Assembly (NCBI GenBank): GCA_030544235.1
Contig: CM060471.1
Span: 754,348 to 818,347 of the forward strand
Reading direction: 5' to 3'
Source: Lepturacanthus savala
Taxonomy: Eukaryota > Chordata > Actinopteri > Scombriformes > Trichiuridae
Length of the DNA: 64,000 nucleotides
The stretch's first letter is position 1; every line of letters starts with the position of its first letter. The notes under the pieces were generated by a model. It saw only the letters and a program-made list of their open reading frames with translations. It was not told where the DNA came from and did no database searches. Shown in pieces: positions 23,025 to 34,234 of the stretch. Position numbers and translations under genes: made by a program.

Positions 23025-25745
23025 TGCCCTAGACCATTCAGTGCTTTATAACCCAGTGAAAGTATTTTGAAAGTAATTCTTTGGCAGAGAGGAAGCCAGT
23101 GCAAGGACCCCAGAACTGGAGTGATATGATCTATGTTTTTAGTCTTAGTGAGGACTTTAGTGGCAGCATTTTGATTTAGCTGCAGCTGTCTGATTGACTT
23201 TTTAGAGAGGCCTGTGGAGACCCTGTTACAGAAGTCAAGTCTACTGAATATAAAAGCTTTTCCAAGTCTTGCTGAGACATAAGGCCTTCACTCCTTGATA
23301 TATTCTTCAAGTGATATTATGCTGATTTTGTGATTTTTAATGTGACTATTGAAATTCACGTCTCCTTCAAAAGTCCATAACTACAGCCAGATTTCTAGCT
23401 TGGTTTGTGGGCTTTAACATCACTGTTTGAAGCTGAGCACTGACTTTTAATCATTTCTCTTTGGCTCCAAAAACAATTACCTGGGTTTTGTCTTTGATTG
23501 GAGAAAGTTCTGGCACATCCAATTGTTTATTTACTCAATGCATTTACTCAGTGTTTGTATAGGATTATAGTATCTTTATGATATGCTGATGTAAATTTGT
23601 GTGTTATCTGCATAATTATGTCAATTTATTTTGTTTTATTTCATAATCTTGTACAGTGGGAACATGTAAGTGTTTTATAGTGTCTATGTCTATGTTTATT
23701 GTGTCTCTATGTTTGTATGTTCAAATGTGCAATTGCCTATGGTAGTCTCTGTCACTAAGTAGTCTCTGTCCTTTACGTAGTATTCAAACCAGTTTAGTGC
23801 TGTGCCAGTAAGTCCCACTCAGTTCTCTAACCAGTCTAATAATATGTTGTGGTCAACTGTGTTAAATGTAGCACTGAGATCCAGTAATACAAGGACTAAA
23901 ATTGTGCAACAAGAGAGGTTTCAGTGCTGTGATGAGATCAGGAACCTGACTGGAAGACAAATGAAAACATTTGTTCAGTGCCATAAAATTGGTCAGCTGT
24001 TTAAAAACTACTTTTCCAATGATTTTACTTACGAACGGTAGATTTGATATGGGCCTGTAGTTTCTCATTACAGAATTGTTTAACTTGTTCTTTTTGTGGC
24101 TTGTTGACTACAGTTTTCAAGGCCTGTGGAAATACAACTGAGGAAAGAGATATGTTTATAATGCATAGGTGATCTGAGGTCATGCAGTTGGAAACCTTTT
24201 TAAAGAAGCCTGTTGGCAGAATATCCAGACAACAGGAGGAGGATTTCAGATGTTGTATAATGTCCTCCAGGTTTTTATAGTTAAATGGATACAATTTTGT
24301 CATGCCATCACAGTTGATTTTGAATTCACACTGGGATGATTCTTCTTAATGAACTTCTTCCTCTACAAATTGAAACTAAAATAAAATGTTACAAAAGTTA
24401 AAATATATAGAAAAAAAAATTATACATTTGTCCTTTTTCAAGTGCAAACAATATGTGCAAAACAAAAAGTTCTTCTCTGTCAGCAGGCGCAGTTGTTGAT
24501 TTGAGTACTGAGCTGTGGTAGTGCTGTAAATGTCTCTGCATTGTGCTTGTATTCGCCATGCTGTACAGCATTGTTTGCATACAGTGTCTGCATATTGTCC
24601 GTGTCTTATCAGTCACTCTCTTACCATTTATCATTTCTGCCGGGAACCCAAAATGCTGCCAAACAAACGATTTAAAAGTGGCGGGGGCGTCGTCAATAGT
24701 AATCCCTGTGTTTTCGTCATTCTGGCTGCTTGCTGGATAAATCTCGCGAGACAGAATTTTAACGCGATGAGCAATCTCGTCAAATCACATCTCGCGAGAT
24801 CTCGTCACACCCCTATTATTCACCTCAACCCTAAAAATGTTTTAGAGATGATTAGATCCAAATGTGGCCTTCAATATGTGTTGGTTCAGTCACATATAGA
24901 ATTAATTCATAATTTTCAAGGACACAACACAATTCTTTAGTGGTAGTGTCCTGAGAGTTGTCCACATGAATGTTGAAATCCCCAACAGTAACATTAATGC
25001 AGTCTGCACAATTAATGCAGATTATAGGCAGCAAAAGTCATAAAAAATGCACAATAAACAAGTGGCCTGTAGATATTCAGAAAAACTACCTGAGGGAGGA
25101 ATTTAACAGAAGAGTAATATATGCAATAATATATATATATTATATACATGTATATATATAATAATATATGCGTTTGAGGATTTCACTTATAAAACTGATG
25201 TTTGGAGGGATTGACTTAGTGAGGATAGTTGCACTGTTACCTTGGTCGAACCATGTTTCAGTTAAAAACTTAAAATTAAGGTTGTGTTGAATAATAAAAT
25301 ACTTAAATTAAAAAAGCTTTCCCCACTAAGGACCTAATATTTAGTAAGGCCAAGTTCAGTGTTTCACAGTTTTCCTCAGCTGGCTGTGGAAGACAAGGAA
25401 ACACTGGTATGTTTCAAGGTTGATATACAATACTAATAAATTGTCAGATTTAAACAAACACTTTTTTAAAAAATTAAACTCCAAAGGGCCCTCTCTTTTT
25501 CTGGAGAATATTATTGATATCATTATCCATATCAATACTGATATCAACATTGCAGTCCAGACCCAGGACATATTAGTTATATTCACAGGCGACATGTTGC
25601 AGAGGAGGTGGGGGGCTCTGTGACTTTTGGTTGATGGTTCTTTCCTGTGTGGTAAAATGGGAGGGCTGTCTGTTGTTTTGGAACGTCTTGTCCTTGGCAG
25701 GGGCTGTTTGTGTCCAACCGACAAAATAAAAAGTATGTGGCCCAT
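23025..25745 (-). pseudogene. Old L2-like LINE with endonuclease and RT pieces
   Basis: Read on the minus strand: an N-terminal segment around 25745-25356; the start of the endonuclease (LALLNIRSLVGK, near 25345-25310); a further endonuclease motif GDFNIHVDN (about 24980-24950); then, after an interruption, LKSSSCCLDILPTGFFKK (about 24240) and the RT motif NYRPISNLPFVSK (about 24060); then an extended degraded RT and C-terminal tail to about 23025. Stops and frameshifts are frequent, so the copy is old. The interruption at roughly 24340-24815 is a hAT fragment. Confidence 0.82.
24340..24815 (-). mobile_element. hAT transposon 5' end with BED finger
   Basis: The terminal sequence on the minus strand begins near 24815 with taggggtgtgacgagatctc, a hAT-like end, followed by a CGCGAGA-rich subterminal region. 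A frame at 24634-24398 then shows a BED-type zinc finger: CxxC (ICRHC), an S-T-rich spacer, and a terminal H-x5-H-type pair (RHLQHYH). Only the N-terminal part of a transposase is present, and no dimerisation domain or right end is seen. It interrupts the L2-like LINE, so it is the younger of the two or moved in with a rearrangement. Confidence 0.75.
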
Positions 25746-25749
25746 TTCA

Positions 25750-26630
25750 ATTCAATACTTCTGCCTGTCTTCTCATATCAGAGGGAAGTGATTTGTCTTC
25801 ACTGCATCACTATAATTCCAGAAAGGACTGCTGGTTGTCTCCTGTTTATTGGTGGTGCTAATTAGCTGACTGCTGGCCTGCTCTTGTCCATTGATTTGGA
25901 TCAAAGAAGAGTGATTATATTCTTATATTGACTATTTACCTCCAAGTTCACTTCAAGGCCCTGAACTTTCGTCTCCAATACAACTATCATCTGTAGGAGT
26001 TTGTAGTAGTCAGTCAGCATCAGAGAAGGGAGGCATCTTGCTTGACTTGTGCTGCTGATAGGCCACACACGATGAGGAGGTTGTAAAAATGTAAAAAAGT
26101 TAGTGGCCAACTGTATCAACAAAAAGCAATAGTCCTAATGATTAATATGTATCCAGGAGCATTTCTTGTTATCTCTCACAGAGAAAAGAATATGCCGCAG
26201 AAGCAAGAGCAGAGCAGAAAAGTGTCTGCACTGTAGGGAAGCAGGAAGCAGTTCCTGTGTGGTGCTAAAAAAATGGCTGATTAAATTAGTTTTTTCTAAT
26301 TTTATCAAATGTTTTGAAGCACCTAATAGCAATCTAATTTGATTGTTCATGAGAATTAGAGCCTTAGACCATGAAAAAAACACTTGCCTGAGAATAACCG
26401 GGATTTCGACCTGGAATGCTACTACCTTTAAAATATTATATACAGTAAATCATGAGGACAGCAAAGGAAGTTTGTGTGAGCAATAATGAAACAACACCAT
26501 TTGTTGGGAAGCTTAACTAAAACAGAAGAAATTAAAAGTTAAATCAGAAAATGGATGTGGATCTGCATATTCAGAAACATGGGATTCAGAAACATACAAT
26601 AGACAAAACAATACAACAATGGAAATGTAC
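25750..26630. other. Non-coding, possibly LINE 5' region
   Basis: No gene is recognised. A minus-strand frame at 26122-25901 has a leucine-rich stretch (YYKLLQMIVVLETKVQGLE) that could be a relic of a LINE ORF1-like segment upstream of the endonuclease at 25345, but this is weak. Confidence 0.4.
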
Positions 26631-26633
26631 TAC

Positions 26634-27120
26634 TGTTATGCCTCAGCTAGGCATTTGATTTCTTTGACAAGTTTCATGTCTGTTCTTCCCATTTCATTTT
26701 GTAGCACTCACTTGTGTTTCTGTTGTAGGCTCCTGTCTGCCCTGTGCCCTCCTCATCTGTGTACACCTGAGCCCTGATTGTGTCTCCTGCACCTGTGTCT
26801 AATCACTCCGAATTACTCCTGTGTATAAATCACTCCGAATTACTCCTGTGTATATATTCCCCTTTGAGTCTTATCTTGTTCATTGTTCTTCACAGTTTAC
26901 TTTCCAGCGTTCTTTTCTCAGCCACAGACATAGCCTTCATGTGTCTTGAACCCTGGTTGTTTTTTGACCTTGTCTATTGTCTCACAATTTTGGATACCTC
27001 TGCCTCGACTGACTGCCTGACTGTATACCAACTTTTGCTTGGAATAAACCTTTATTTCTAAATTTAACCAAGTTGACTTGTGCACTTGAGTCCTTATCAC
27101 CCTGTGCTAAGTTCATGACA
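26634..27120 (+). repeat. 5' LTR of Gypsy element
   Basis: The LTR starts TGTTATG and ends TTCATGACA, with the canonical TG..CA ends. It aligns to the 3' LTR at 29522-29826 through shared phrases (cctgtgtctaatca, tatatattcccctt, gttcttcacagtt, the ttgagtccttatcac end). A 27-bp unit aatcactccgaattactcct... is perfectly duplicated at 26801-26827 and 26828-26854. An AATAAA signal lies near 27044. It is longer than the 3' LTR, which lacks about 130-180 bp. Confidence 0.88.
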
Positions 27121-27136
27121 GAACAAACTGGCCAGA

Positions 27137-29300
27137 ATGGATTCAGCTGACTCTGACCCGGTTTGCTGAGCGCAGGAACAAAGGCTGGTTCAACAAAAAG
27201 AACAGCTGGCAATCCCTGTGCACCGATCTGAGAGAACTGGCTGCTCACCAGGATTTAATGATAACAATGTTGGGCTCACAGTTTAGTAAATTACACACTC
27301 GCCAGGACTCAATGGGGACAGAGTTCAGGGTTCACATTTTGGTAAATTACTTGCTCAACAAGACTTAATGATGAAAACGTTGGGCTCACAATTTAGTAAA
27401 AATTACTCACTTGCCAGGACTCAATGATGACAGTGTTGGGCTTACCTGACACAAGAAGCCATACAACTAACCATACAACTCTTCCGGGTTCATCCATGGA
27501 TTCACAGCTATTGGTATCAGCTTTCAGCACTACGTCACCCAGCCCGCACTCTCCCATCTGGAACAATTCTCTGGGGAATCAGGTGACGTTAAACCTTTTC
27601 TGACACAATGTGAACTACATTTTGAATTCTCCCCACAGAACGGTCCAAGGTGGCATGCATCATTTCCCACCTCACAGGGACAGCAAAAGCGTGGGATATG
27701 GCTGAGTGGAGCTGCAGGTCTACAGCCTGCTCTAATCTCCCGAGATTCACTCAAGCAGATCTTCCCGCACACCTCAACAGGCAGAGATGCCCCCAGTATT
27801 GCTGAGGCAAGGCAAGGGGCAAGACTTCTGACTATCCTATTCACTTCCACACCCTTGCTACTGAAAGCAATGGAACCCTCTGCCCTCGACGATGCATTTT
27901 TTAAAGGACTTTTTGAAGCTGTTGAAGACCAGCTGGTTTCCATGGATCTGCCTGAGGGCCTGGTTCATATTGACCATATTATGGAGGAGCTTATGCTGGA
28001 CCCATATCCCCATGGAGATGTGGCTTTTCCAACAACAGGAGGGCAGGTGCTACTACTGTGGACAACTAGGACATTCAGTGAGTGCCTGTCATTTTAAAGG
28101 TGTCGGCACACAGAAGAAGAAACGGCATGAGGTGAGTCGAGGCTCTGTTACCAGTAATCCTACCCATTTTCAGGTAAAGATTGTTTGAGTTTCATTCACT
28201 TCTCACTTCCGCATTCATTGACTCTGGGGCTGATGCCAACTTTATGGTGTTTTCTGTTGTTAACAGACTAAGGCTGAGAAGGTTAATGCTCCAACAGCCC
28301 CTTAAGATAAAAGCTATCAATGGCTCACCAGACATAGTCAGTAAAAGTAATTATCCATTTCACACTGAGCAAATAAGTTTCCATATTTTCAACTCAATGA
28401 CACATCAGATGATTTTAGGGCACCCGTGCCTTAAGACTCACATTCCTGACTTTGACTGGGTCAGGGTGAGGATTACCTCCTGGAGACCCAAATGTGCAGA
28501 GACCTGTCTTCCCAGTTCCAGCAATTTAGTCACTGTTTAGGTCCCCACAAACCCTGACCCAGGGTCAGGGTAGGTAATGTACCGCTATGTTACTACCATT
28601 CAGCAGAGGTCTCTACCAAGGCTAAAGCCTCAATTTTCTGGGCAGACATCGTCAAGTTTGTGTGAACCAAAGTCCAAGAAGCTGCTCTAGCGAAACAAAC
28701 ACTTATCAATGAGGTCAGGATGGATCACGAGAAGGTTTCTGTGATTGTGAATTGGGCAAATCCTAATTCATGCAAAAGAAGATCACGATTTCTGGGTTTT
28801 GCCAAAGTTTATAGGAAATTCATTTGCAATTACAGTTCCATAGCCTCACCTCTGCACCTTACCTCTTTCCATAGACAGTCTGGAGTCCCAAATGTAAGGG
28901 TGTATTCCAAAGTCTCAAGAAGAACTTCGTCTCCGTCTCTGTTTTCAACTCTCTGTAGCAAGGTAGACGCTTCTAACAGCAGTTTTGGAGCATTCCTCTC
29001 TCAATTGAGTTCCCCAAATGGTAAGTTGCACCCCTGAGCATATGTTTCTAAAAAAAACCTCATCTTTAGAGCAAAATTATGATATTGGTAACTGCAAACT
29101 GGTGGCTGTTAAGGTGGCTCTGGAAAAGTGGAGACACTGGATGGAGGGAGCTTTTCAGCCATGTCAGGTTTGACCAGATCATAGAAATCTTGATTATTTA
29201 AAATCTTTTTGGATGCAAGTGCGAGACAGGCTAGATTCACTGCATTTTCCAGCCACTTTAACTTGACCATCCCATGCATACCTTGTTCCACGTTAAGCCT
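27137..29300 (+). pseudogene. Gypsy gag-pol remnant
   Basis: A gag start is seen at ATG 27137 (MDSADSDP), 16 bases inside the 5' LTR, followed soon by a stop. After a tandem-repeat block the gag body resumes near 27540. A CCHC zinc knuckle (C-x2-C-x4-H-x4-C) lies at 28048-28089. The protease has its DSGAD active-site motif near 28220-28234 and a later ILGHP motif (about 28416). An RT C-terminal/RNase H relic spans 28720-29200 (FLGFAKVYRKFI, VDASNSSFGAFLSQ). The RT catalytic core is missing and multiple stops and frame changes occur. Confidence 0.85.
27248..27448. repeat. 54-57 bp tandem repeat inside gag region
   Basis: Four imperfect units start at about 27248, 27302, 27359 and 27414. Each begins like ccaggactcaatgatgac, continues with gttgggctcac and ttagtaaattac, and the last unit is partial. 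The spacing is near 55 bp. The array interrupts the gag frame of the Gypsy element. Confidence 0.85.
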
Positions 29301-29521
29301 TATTCTGTTTTTTCACAACCAGATTGACTCGAACCCAAGACCATGTTACCCCCTAAAACAACCAAGGGGCCCAATGCCCCAATCAGGACTTGGTAATTTG
29401 GTCTTCACGTCACCACCTCCACTAACATGTCAAGCCTGTCAAAGTCAGGTCTTTGATCTCTCCAGCCAGACCCCCACCACCCACCCAGTTCTGATGAACG
29501 CTCATGTATCTCTTCGAGATT

Positions 29522-29826
29522 TGTCATGGACCCCTCACTCATGTCTGGTCTTACTGTTTTATTTTGCACTCACCTGTGTCTCTATTCTAGGTTCCTGTCT
29601 GTGCTTCCTCATTCTCATCTGTGTGTACCTGATCCCTGATTATGTCTCCCACACCTGTGTCTAATCAGTATATATTCCCCTTGGTGTTTTTTCTCAACGC
29701 CAGTTTGTTCTTCACAGTTCACAATCCAACCTTTACCTTACCATATATCTACCTATGCTTGGAGTGAACCTTGTTTTCTGATTCAACCGAGTTGAGTCCT
29801 TACCACTCTGTGCTGAGTTTATGACA
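29522..29826 (+). repeat. 3' LTR of Gypsy element
   Basis: It begins TGTCATGGACCCC and ends GAGTTTATGACA, with the same TG..CA ends and several shared blocks with 26634-27120. It lacks the 27-bp duplication and a middle section present in the 5' LTR, so it is only 305 bp long. The differences reflect indels and many substitutions. Confidence 0.86.
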
Positions 29827-29829
29827 ACT

Positions 29830-30365
29830 GCAAATGAAAACACACACTGCATGAAACCACAACAAATGCAAGAGCAAAATACTGGGAACATGTTCAAAAT
29901 CATTAGGCACTTTTCCTTGCTCCATGGAGAAGTTATTCATGAGATATATACAGAGCAATAACAGTTGAAGCATCTGAAAAAATAGCAATAATGCCATTAA
30001 GACCAGTGACATTGATAATTATCTTCCTTACATCTTGCCTACATTATCAACTGTCACTGTTTTAAAAGAAGTTCCTTCCTTGACAGCTAGGTTTTTGTAG
30101 TGTTGGGCAATGAAGTCCTCACCATACTCTCCTTGGACAATCTACTCATCCAATTCTTGTCAACAGGCTTAGCACCGTCAATGTTTCTCATCACTTACTG
30201 GCATGGTTATCCAGGCTGTGCTCTGTCCATATGTAGGCCACCATAGACCCTTTCCACCTCATTCTTCATATATACTATAGATCCTCATAATTCTGTTATC
30301 ATTCTAAATTCCTCATTCTGCAAATTCTTCCCTGTTCAAATATATTGCATTCCATCATGTACACG
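29830..30365. other. Non-coding interval
   Basis: I see no gene or recognisable transposon between the Gypsy element and the repeat tail at 30367. Confidence 0.45.
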
Positions 30366-30366
30366 C

Positions 30367-30525
30367 AACATCTAGTGTGTCCATCCTGGAAGAGATACCC
30401 CTCCTCTGTTACTCTTCCTGAGTAACAGAGAAGATAATTGCTGCTGTCCAAACTGTTAAACCCCCTAAGGCAAATCTGTGATTTTTGATTTTGTGCTATA
30501 CAAATAAAATTGACTTGACTTACCG
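30367..30525 (+). repeat. Dispersed fish repeat tail, copy 1
   Basis: It contains the phrases tgtccatcctggaagaga, cccctcctctgttactcttcc, and an end aatctgtgatttttgattttg...ctatacaaataaaattgac, which resemble the 3' tail of abundant fish retroelements. A second copy with the same order is at 47315-47505. The family is not named with certainty. Confidence 0.65.
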
Positions 30526-30529
30526 CCAT

Positions 30530-31770
30530 TTGGTGCAGCAGACTACACCTTTAAAGCAGAGAGGGAAAGAAATTCATGAAAAAAGGAGCTGCTAAAAGAG
30601 TTCAAGACTGACATGAAAGGGATTTGAGTGTAAAACAGCTTGTCTTTTCTGTGGTGTACTGTGCTGTATTGGCCTGACAGCTGCCCTGCTTTTCCCACTG
30701 TGACCCTGTCTGGCAGCTGCTTGCCCTGGGTCAAGTCTGCTGACTCCTGCCAGACCACCGCACACTGGCAAGGGACTTAATGACAGCACTGCAGTGTTTT
30801 TTATCCACTGGGACAGTGGCTGCAAAAAGCTAGTTTCCACTTTTCATTCTCCTCTTGTCTACAGCTGAGCATCTCGGTGCCGATCAATTGTCCAAGGCCC
30901 ATAAATTTTGAGGCCTTTCAGCAAAGTCTTTATTGCTATTCCCTTGAGGGATGTGTATTCACACAGGCACAGTTTCTTGATGTTTCCTCATCCTCTCGTC
31001 AGTCAAATGACTCAACACCCACTTCTGCGTTTCCAAAATGGGAAGATGTATTCCTTTTATTTTTGTTTTTGACTCGACTGGGACTCTCAAGTGTCTGGGT
31101 TCACAGAGTTTCTCTTGCTTGTTATCCAGCTGTCTAATGCTTCGAGTCCCACAATACCTCTCATCTTACTGTGCTTCTTGTCAGATTGTCTCCTACCCAG
31201 TTTCTTATCCTGCCTTTGATGTTGCACTGCTCAGAACAAATAACTATTATCTGTTTCTTATGCCAGTTCCGTCTATTTTTCATCGACAATTGTCAACAAA
31301 AAAAGTATATGTCCTAATGGTGCTGACTAGACCAAAAAATTAGTGACACCATGGAAAAACCCAAATGGCTGGAAACTCTTACAAGTCATTCTCTTCCACT
31401 GTTTTAATCTACAAATAAACTCCAGAGAATTTTCCAAAGATGTGTAGAAATAAGAAGAGAAAGTGAAGGAGATTGGTGGAAAGGAAAACTGTCTATTAAT
31501 TTGTCTTTCTCATGCTATGTGCATTTACATTCACATGGTGTACAACCTCCTCGGGGAAAACTCGTGTGATTGCTGCAGAGGTGCATCACAAATTCTGTGG
31601 ACGGACGAAGGCAGAAAAAAGAAATCATTCACAAAGCCATCTCCATTTGGGAAACCTTGCTTCTAGGCTGGAGTCAGAAGTGTTGCATGGTTATCCAGGG
31701 CTCTGTGCTGTTACCCAGCATCTGTGAGCATTCACCTTTGTTGTGCCTGCCTTACTTGTATAAAATGTAG
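30530..31770. other. Non-coding interval
   Basis: No gene is recognised. The part 30640-30830 is less AT-rich and repeat-poor, so it is a possible place to look for conserved regulatory sequence. Single-sequence inspection cannot show conservation. Confidence 0.4.
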
Positions 31771-31774
31771 TGTC

Positions 31775-32335
31775 TTGTACTAATTGTTCAGATGACACTG
31801 GCTATCGAAAATACCAATAATTATTTGACATAATTATTTTTTCAATAAAACTTGAGCCTAATTATTTAGTTCTAGAGACGGTACACCACTTCTTGGGTGA
31901 GAGGAAATGATAGCCAATTATCTGATTCAGTCTCATTAATTATACTAATGTCTAATAATCTAATCACAATAACAAAGAGTCTTGCTTGTCAGTTTTGCTT
32001 AGCCGTGTTTGTTAATGTTATGTTCTGCTCAAGTCATACTACCAGTCCATGACAAGAAAGGAGAAGAGTTGCTCTTTGGATCTACTTCCTTGAGTGGTTG
32101 AAGGAAGTTGTTGCAGCTGTGGTGTGGTGGAGAAAATCCATCATGCAGGCTGTGTGGCTCTTTGTTGCTGGTTGGAATAACCAGGTCTGAGTTGCTCAGA
32201 GGTGCTCACTTGCAGGTCCTTGAAACACTGAAGGGATGCTCTGAGAGGAGCCTTGACAGCAGAGAAGCTGCTGAAGTCCTGCAGGCCTGTGAGGAGCAGA
32301 AGAACAGAGCTGTGCTGTGTTGATGGCCACTGAGA
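31775..32335 (+). repeat. Unclassified interspersed repeat, family B copy 1
   Basis: The block shares ordered landmarks with 34235-35165: ctaattgttcagatga, actatcg..aa, cataattatt, atctaatcac, gtttgttaatgtt, tgttctgctcaa, ccagtccatg, and gaagagttgctctttg/attctacttccttgag. Copy 2 has an additional central section. No protein is encoded. The element may be related to family A, because copy 2 also contains a (TG)n tract followed by a gtgggcttccct-like phrase. Confidence 0.7.
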
Positions 32336-32339
32336 GAGT

Positions 32340-33060
32340 TCCCCGTTAAGGAGAGGGGAAGGTGACAAGGTGACAGTACTCTAAGTGCTACATGAGAAGA
32401 GCTATCATGATACAATTTGGGTTGATTACCATTTTTATATTGAAATCCCACTTTTTAAGTTTAATTTTTAAATAATACTGTTGCTGGCAGGTTTATTCAG
32501 CTGTAGATACTTAACCATCAATTCTGTAAATTTGCCAAATAATAATAATAAAAAGAACTCTTGACTAATGCTGAGCTCATGCTGTCTGGCTAATGTCTGT
32601 GGAAGATAAAACACCACCTGTTTGTTAATTAGTTTTCTGGTCACTATTGACAAGATTTCCCATAAATTTAGCTACAGGCCTGAATTGTTGCTTCATTTGT
32701 TTGGATTTCCATTGTATCATTTAAGTCAACATTTTAAAAGATATTATCAAACCTGATATTACACTGTGATATTCAAATCTAAAGAGACATGACATTGAGG
32801 GTTTTGTAGGCGAGGAGGAGGATTGTGAATTCTAATCTTGATTTCACAGAAAGCCAGTGCAGAAAAACTAGGATTGGTGAGATATGATCTTTGCAATGTT
32901 TGTTTTATTCATTACAAGCTTTGTGGATAAACATCAAGAATGTAATTACAGAGTAACGTATATCATAAAATTAAAACAACATTTAGCAACATCAATTGAT
33001 TCCTGTTTCAATGAGGGGCCCTTGAATGCACATTGAAGTCCATTGAAGTGCAGATAGCAT
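32340..33060. other. Non-coding interval
   Basis: No gene is recognised. The segment 32797-32895 (gggttttgtaggcgaggagg...aagccagtgcag) resembles the degraded 3' part of LINE copies elsewhere in the window, as at 23080-23110, but is short and diverged. Confidence 0.4.
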
Positions 33061-33062
33061 GT

Positions 33063-33993
33063 CAGTAGTAAGTGGAACGGCTTTAGCGTAAGCTAACGTC
33101 CCAGGACTTCTCCAGTCACCTAATATCATGATGTCAGTAGAAACAATTAGAACATTGTCTAATGCAACAACAGTGGGGACTCGATTTAGAAGTTATATAT
33201 ATATATATATATGCGTATATTATTGGTGTCTTTAATCAAACATCAAGTCAGGGTCCACGTCAATAAAGAGCGTTGTATACAGCAACATCATCATACTCTG
33301 ATATGCTATAGTATTACTGTCATCTTCCCTTGCCATTATATATATTTTTTACCAGAAAACCGCATCTCCACATTGCTGTGGTCTGTGTTAGGGACAGATT
33401 ACAGTAATCCCTCGTTTATCGCGGGGGTTACGTTCCGAAAATGACCCGCGATAAGTGAAATCCGCGAAATAGAAAACTTTTTTTTTTTTTACAATTAGCA
33501 ACTATTACATGTATACAAATACAGTGACTCACGTGTAGGCCGTTTCACTGCTCTTCAGACTGGGCCGCTGCATCCTGACTGCGCTCTGCAGTGTTCTCTT
33601 CTTCTGAAGCCCGCGGTGCAGGTGTGTTTGTTCGGGAGAAGAACATAGTGATAGGCAGCTGTTGTCGCTCTTTTTTCTTCTTTGCAAAAAGAAGCGGGAT
33701 TGAGTTTTTAGCGAATCAGAATGCAGAGCACAATGCACCAAAAAAAAAAAAAATGCATTATGAAAATCCGCGAAATAGCGAATCCGCGATAAGTGAACCG
33801 CGAAGTGGCGAGGGATCACTGTATATCATATTAGACTATGTTGTTATATCTTACACTCAGTTTGTTGCTTTAGATAATGTTATAATTGTTTCTGCCAACG
33901 CTGAATAGCTTTTTAGTCAGGCAGCAGCTTATTAAGGTGACTGGAGAAGTCCTGGGACGACGTGCATTCCAAAGCCGATCCACTTCCTATTTC
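33063..33993. mobile_element. Fold-back element with long inverted ends
   Basis: The left arm (about 33063-33127) contains aagtggaacggcttta followed by gtcccaggacttctccagtc. The right arm (about 33930-33993) is its reverse complement with a few mismatches, including gactggagaagtcctgggac and the complement of the gtgga..cggcttt part. The loop of about 800 bp contains a (TA)n run at 33190-33212 and a complete pogo-type MITE. No transposase is present. It is a non-autonomous DNA element or an inverted duplication. Confidence 0.72.
33402..33821. mobile_element. Pogo/Tigger-type MITE
   Basis: The 420-bp element starts CAGTAATCCCTCGTTTATCGC and ends with the inverted GGCGAGGGATCACTG. TA dinucleotides flank it at 33400-33401 and 33822-33823. 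Subterminal sequences rich in CGCGATAAGTGAA and CCGCGAAAT repeat at both ends. These ends are the kind known from pogo-class Tc1/mariner elements in vertebrates. No transposase is encoded. It lies inside the fold-back element. Confidence 0.92.
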
Positions 33994-34234
33994 AGGCCAC
34001 CTTCCGGTTGCACCTTCCTTTTTCACTGAAACGCCTTCTGGTTGCACTGAAATCTCAGTAGTATGTGTGAGCACATTTCAGTTGTTGTGCCAGCCTCACT
34101 TGTGGCACACATGAAAGGGGTAGTGTCTACAGTACTTTCACTACACAGGGTGTTAGAGTATGTTGTGCCACAGTGATACCAAATTAAATGTTTGGGTTTT
34201 TTTTGTTTCACACAGAGTATGGAAATAAAAGGGT

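Larger units (their letters stand above)
26634..29826 (+). mobile_element. Decayed Ty3/Gypsy LTR retrotransposon
   Basis: Both LTRs are in direct orientation. The internal region shows gag, an aspartic protease and a reverse transcriptase/RNase H remnant in the usual order, in several frames. Integrase is not seen, and the internal length (about 2.4 kb) is far below a full Gypsy element. The flanks actac (before 26634) and actgc (after 29826) could be a mutated 5-bp target duplication. The large LTR divergence indicates an old insertion. It has no host function that I can support. Confidence 0.88.
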
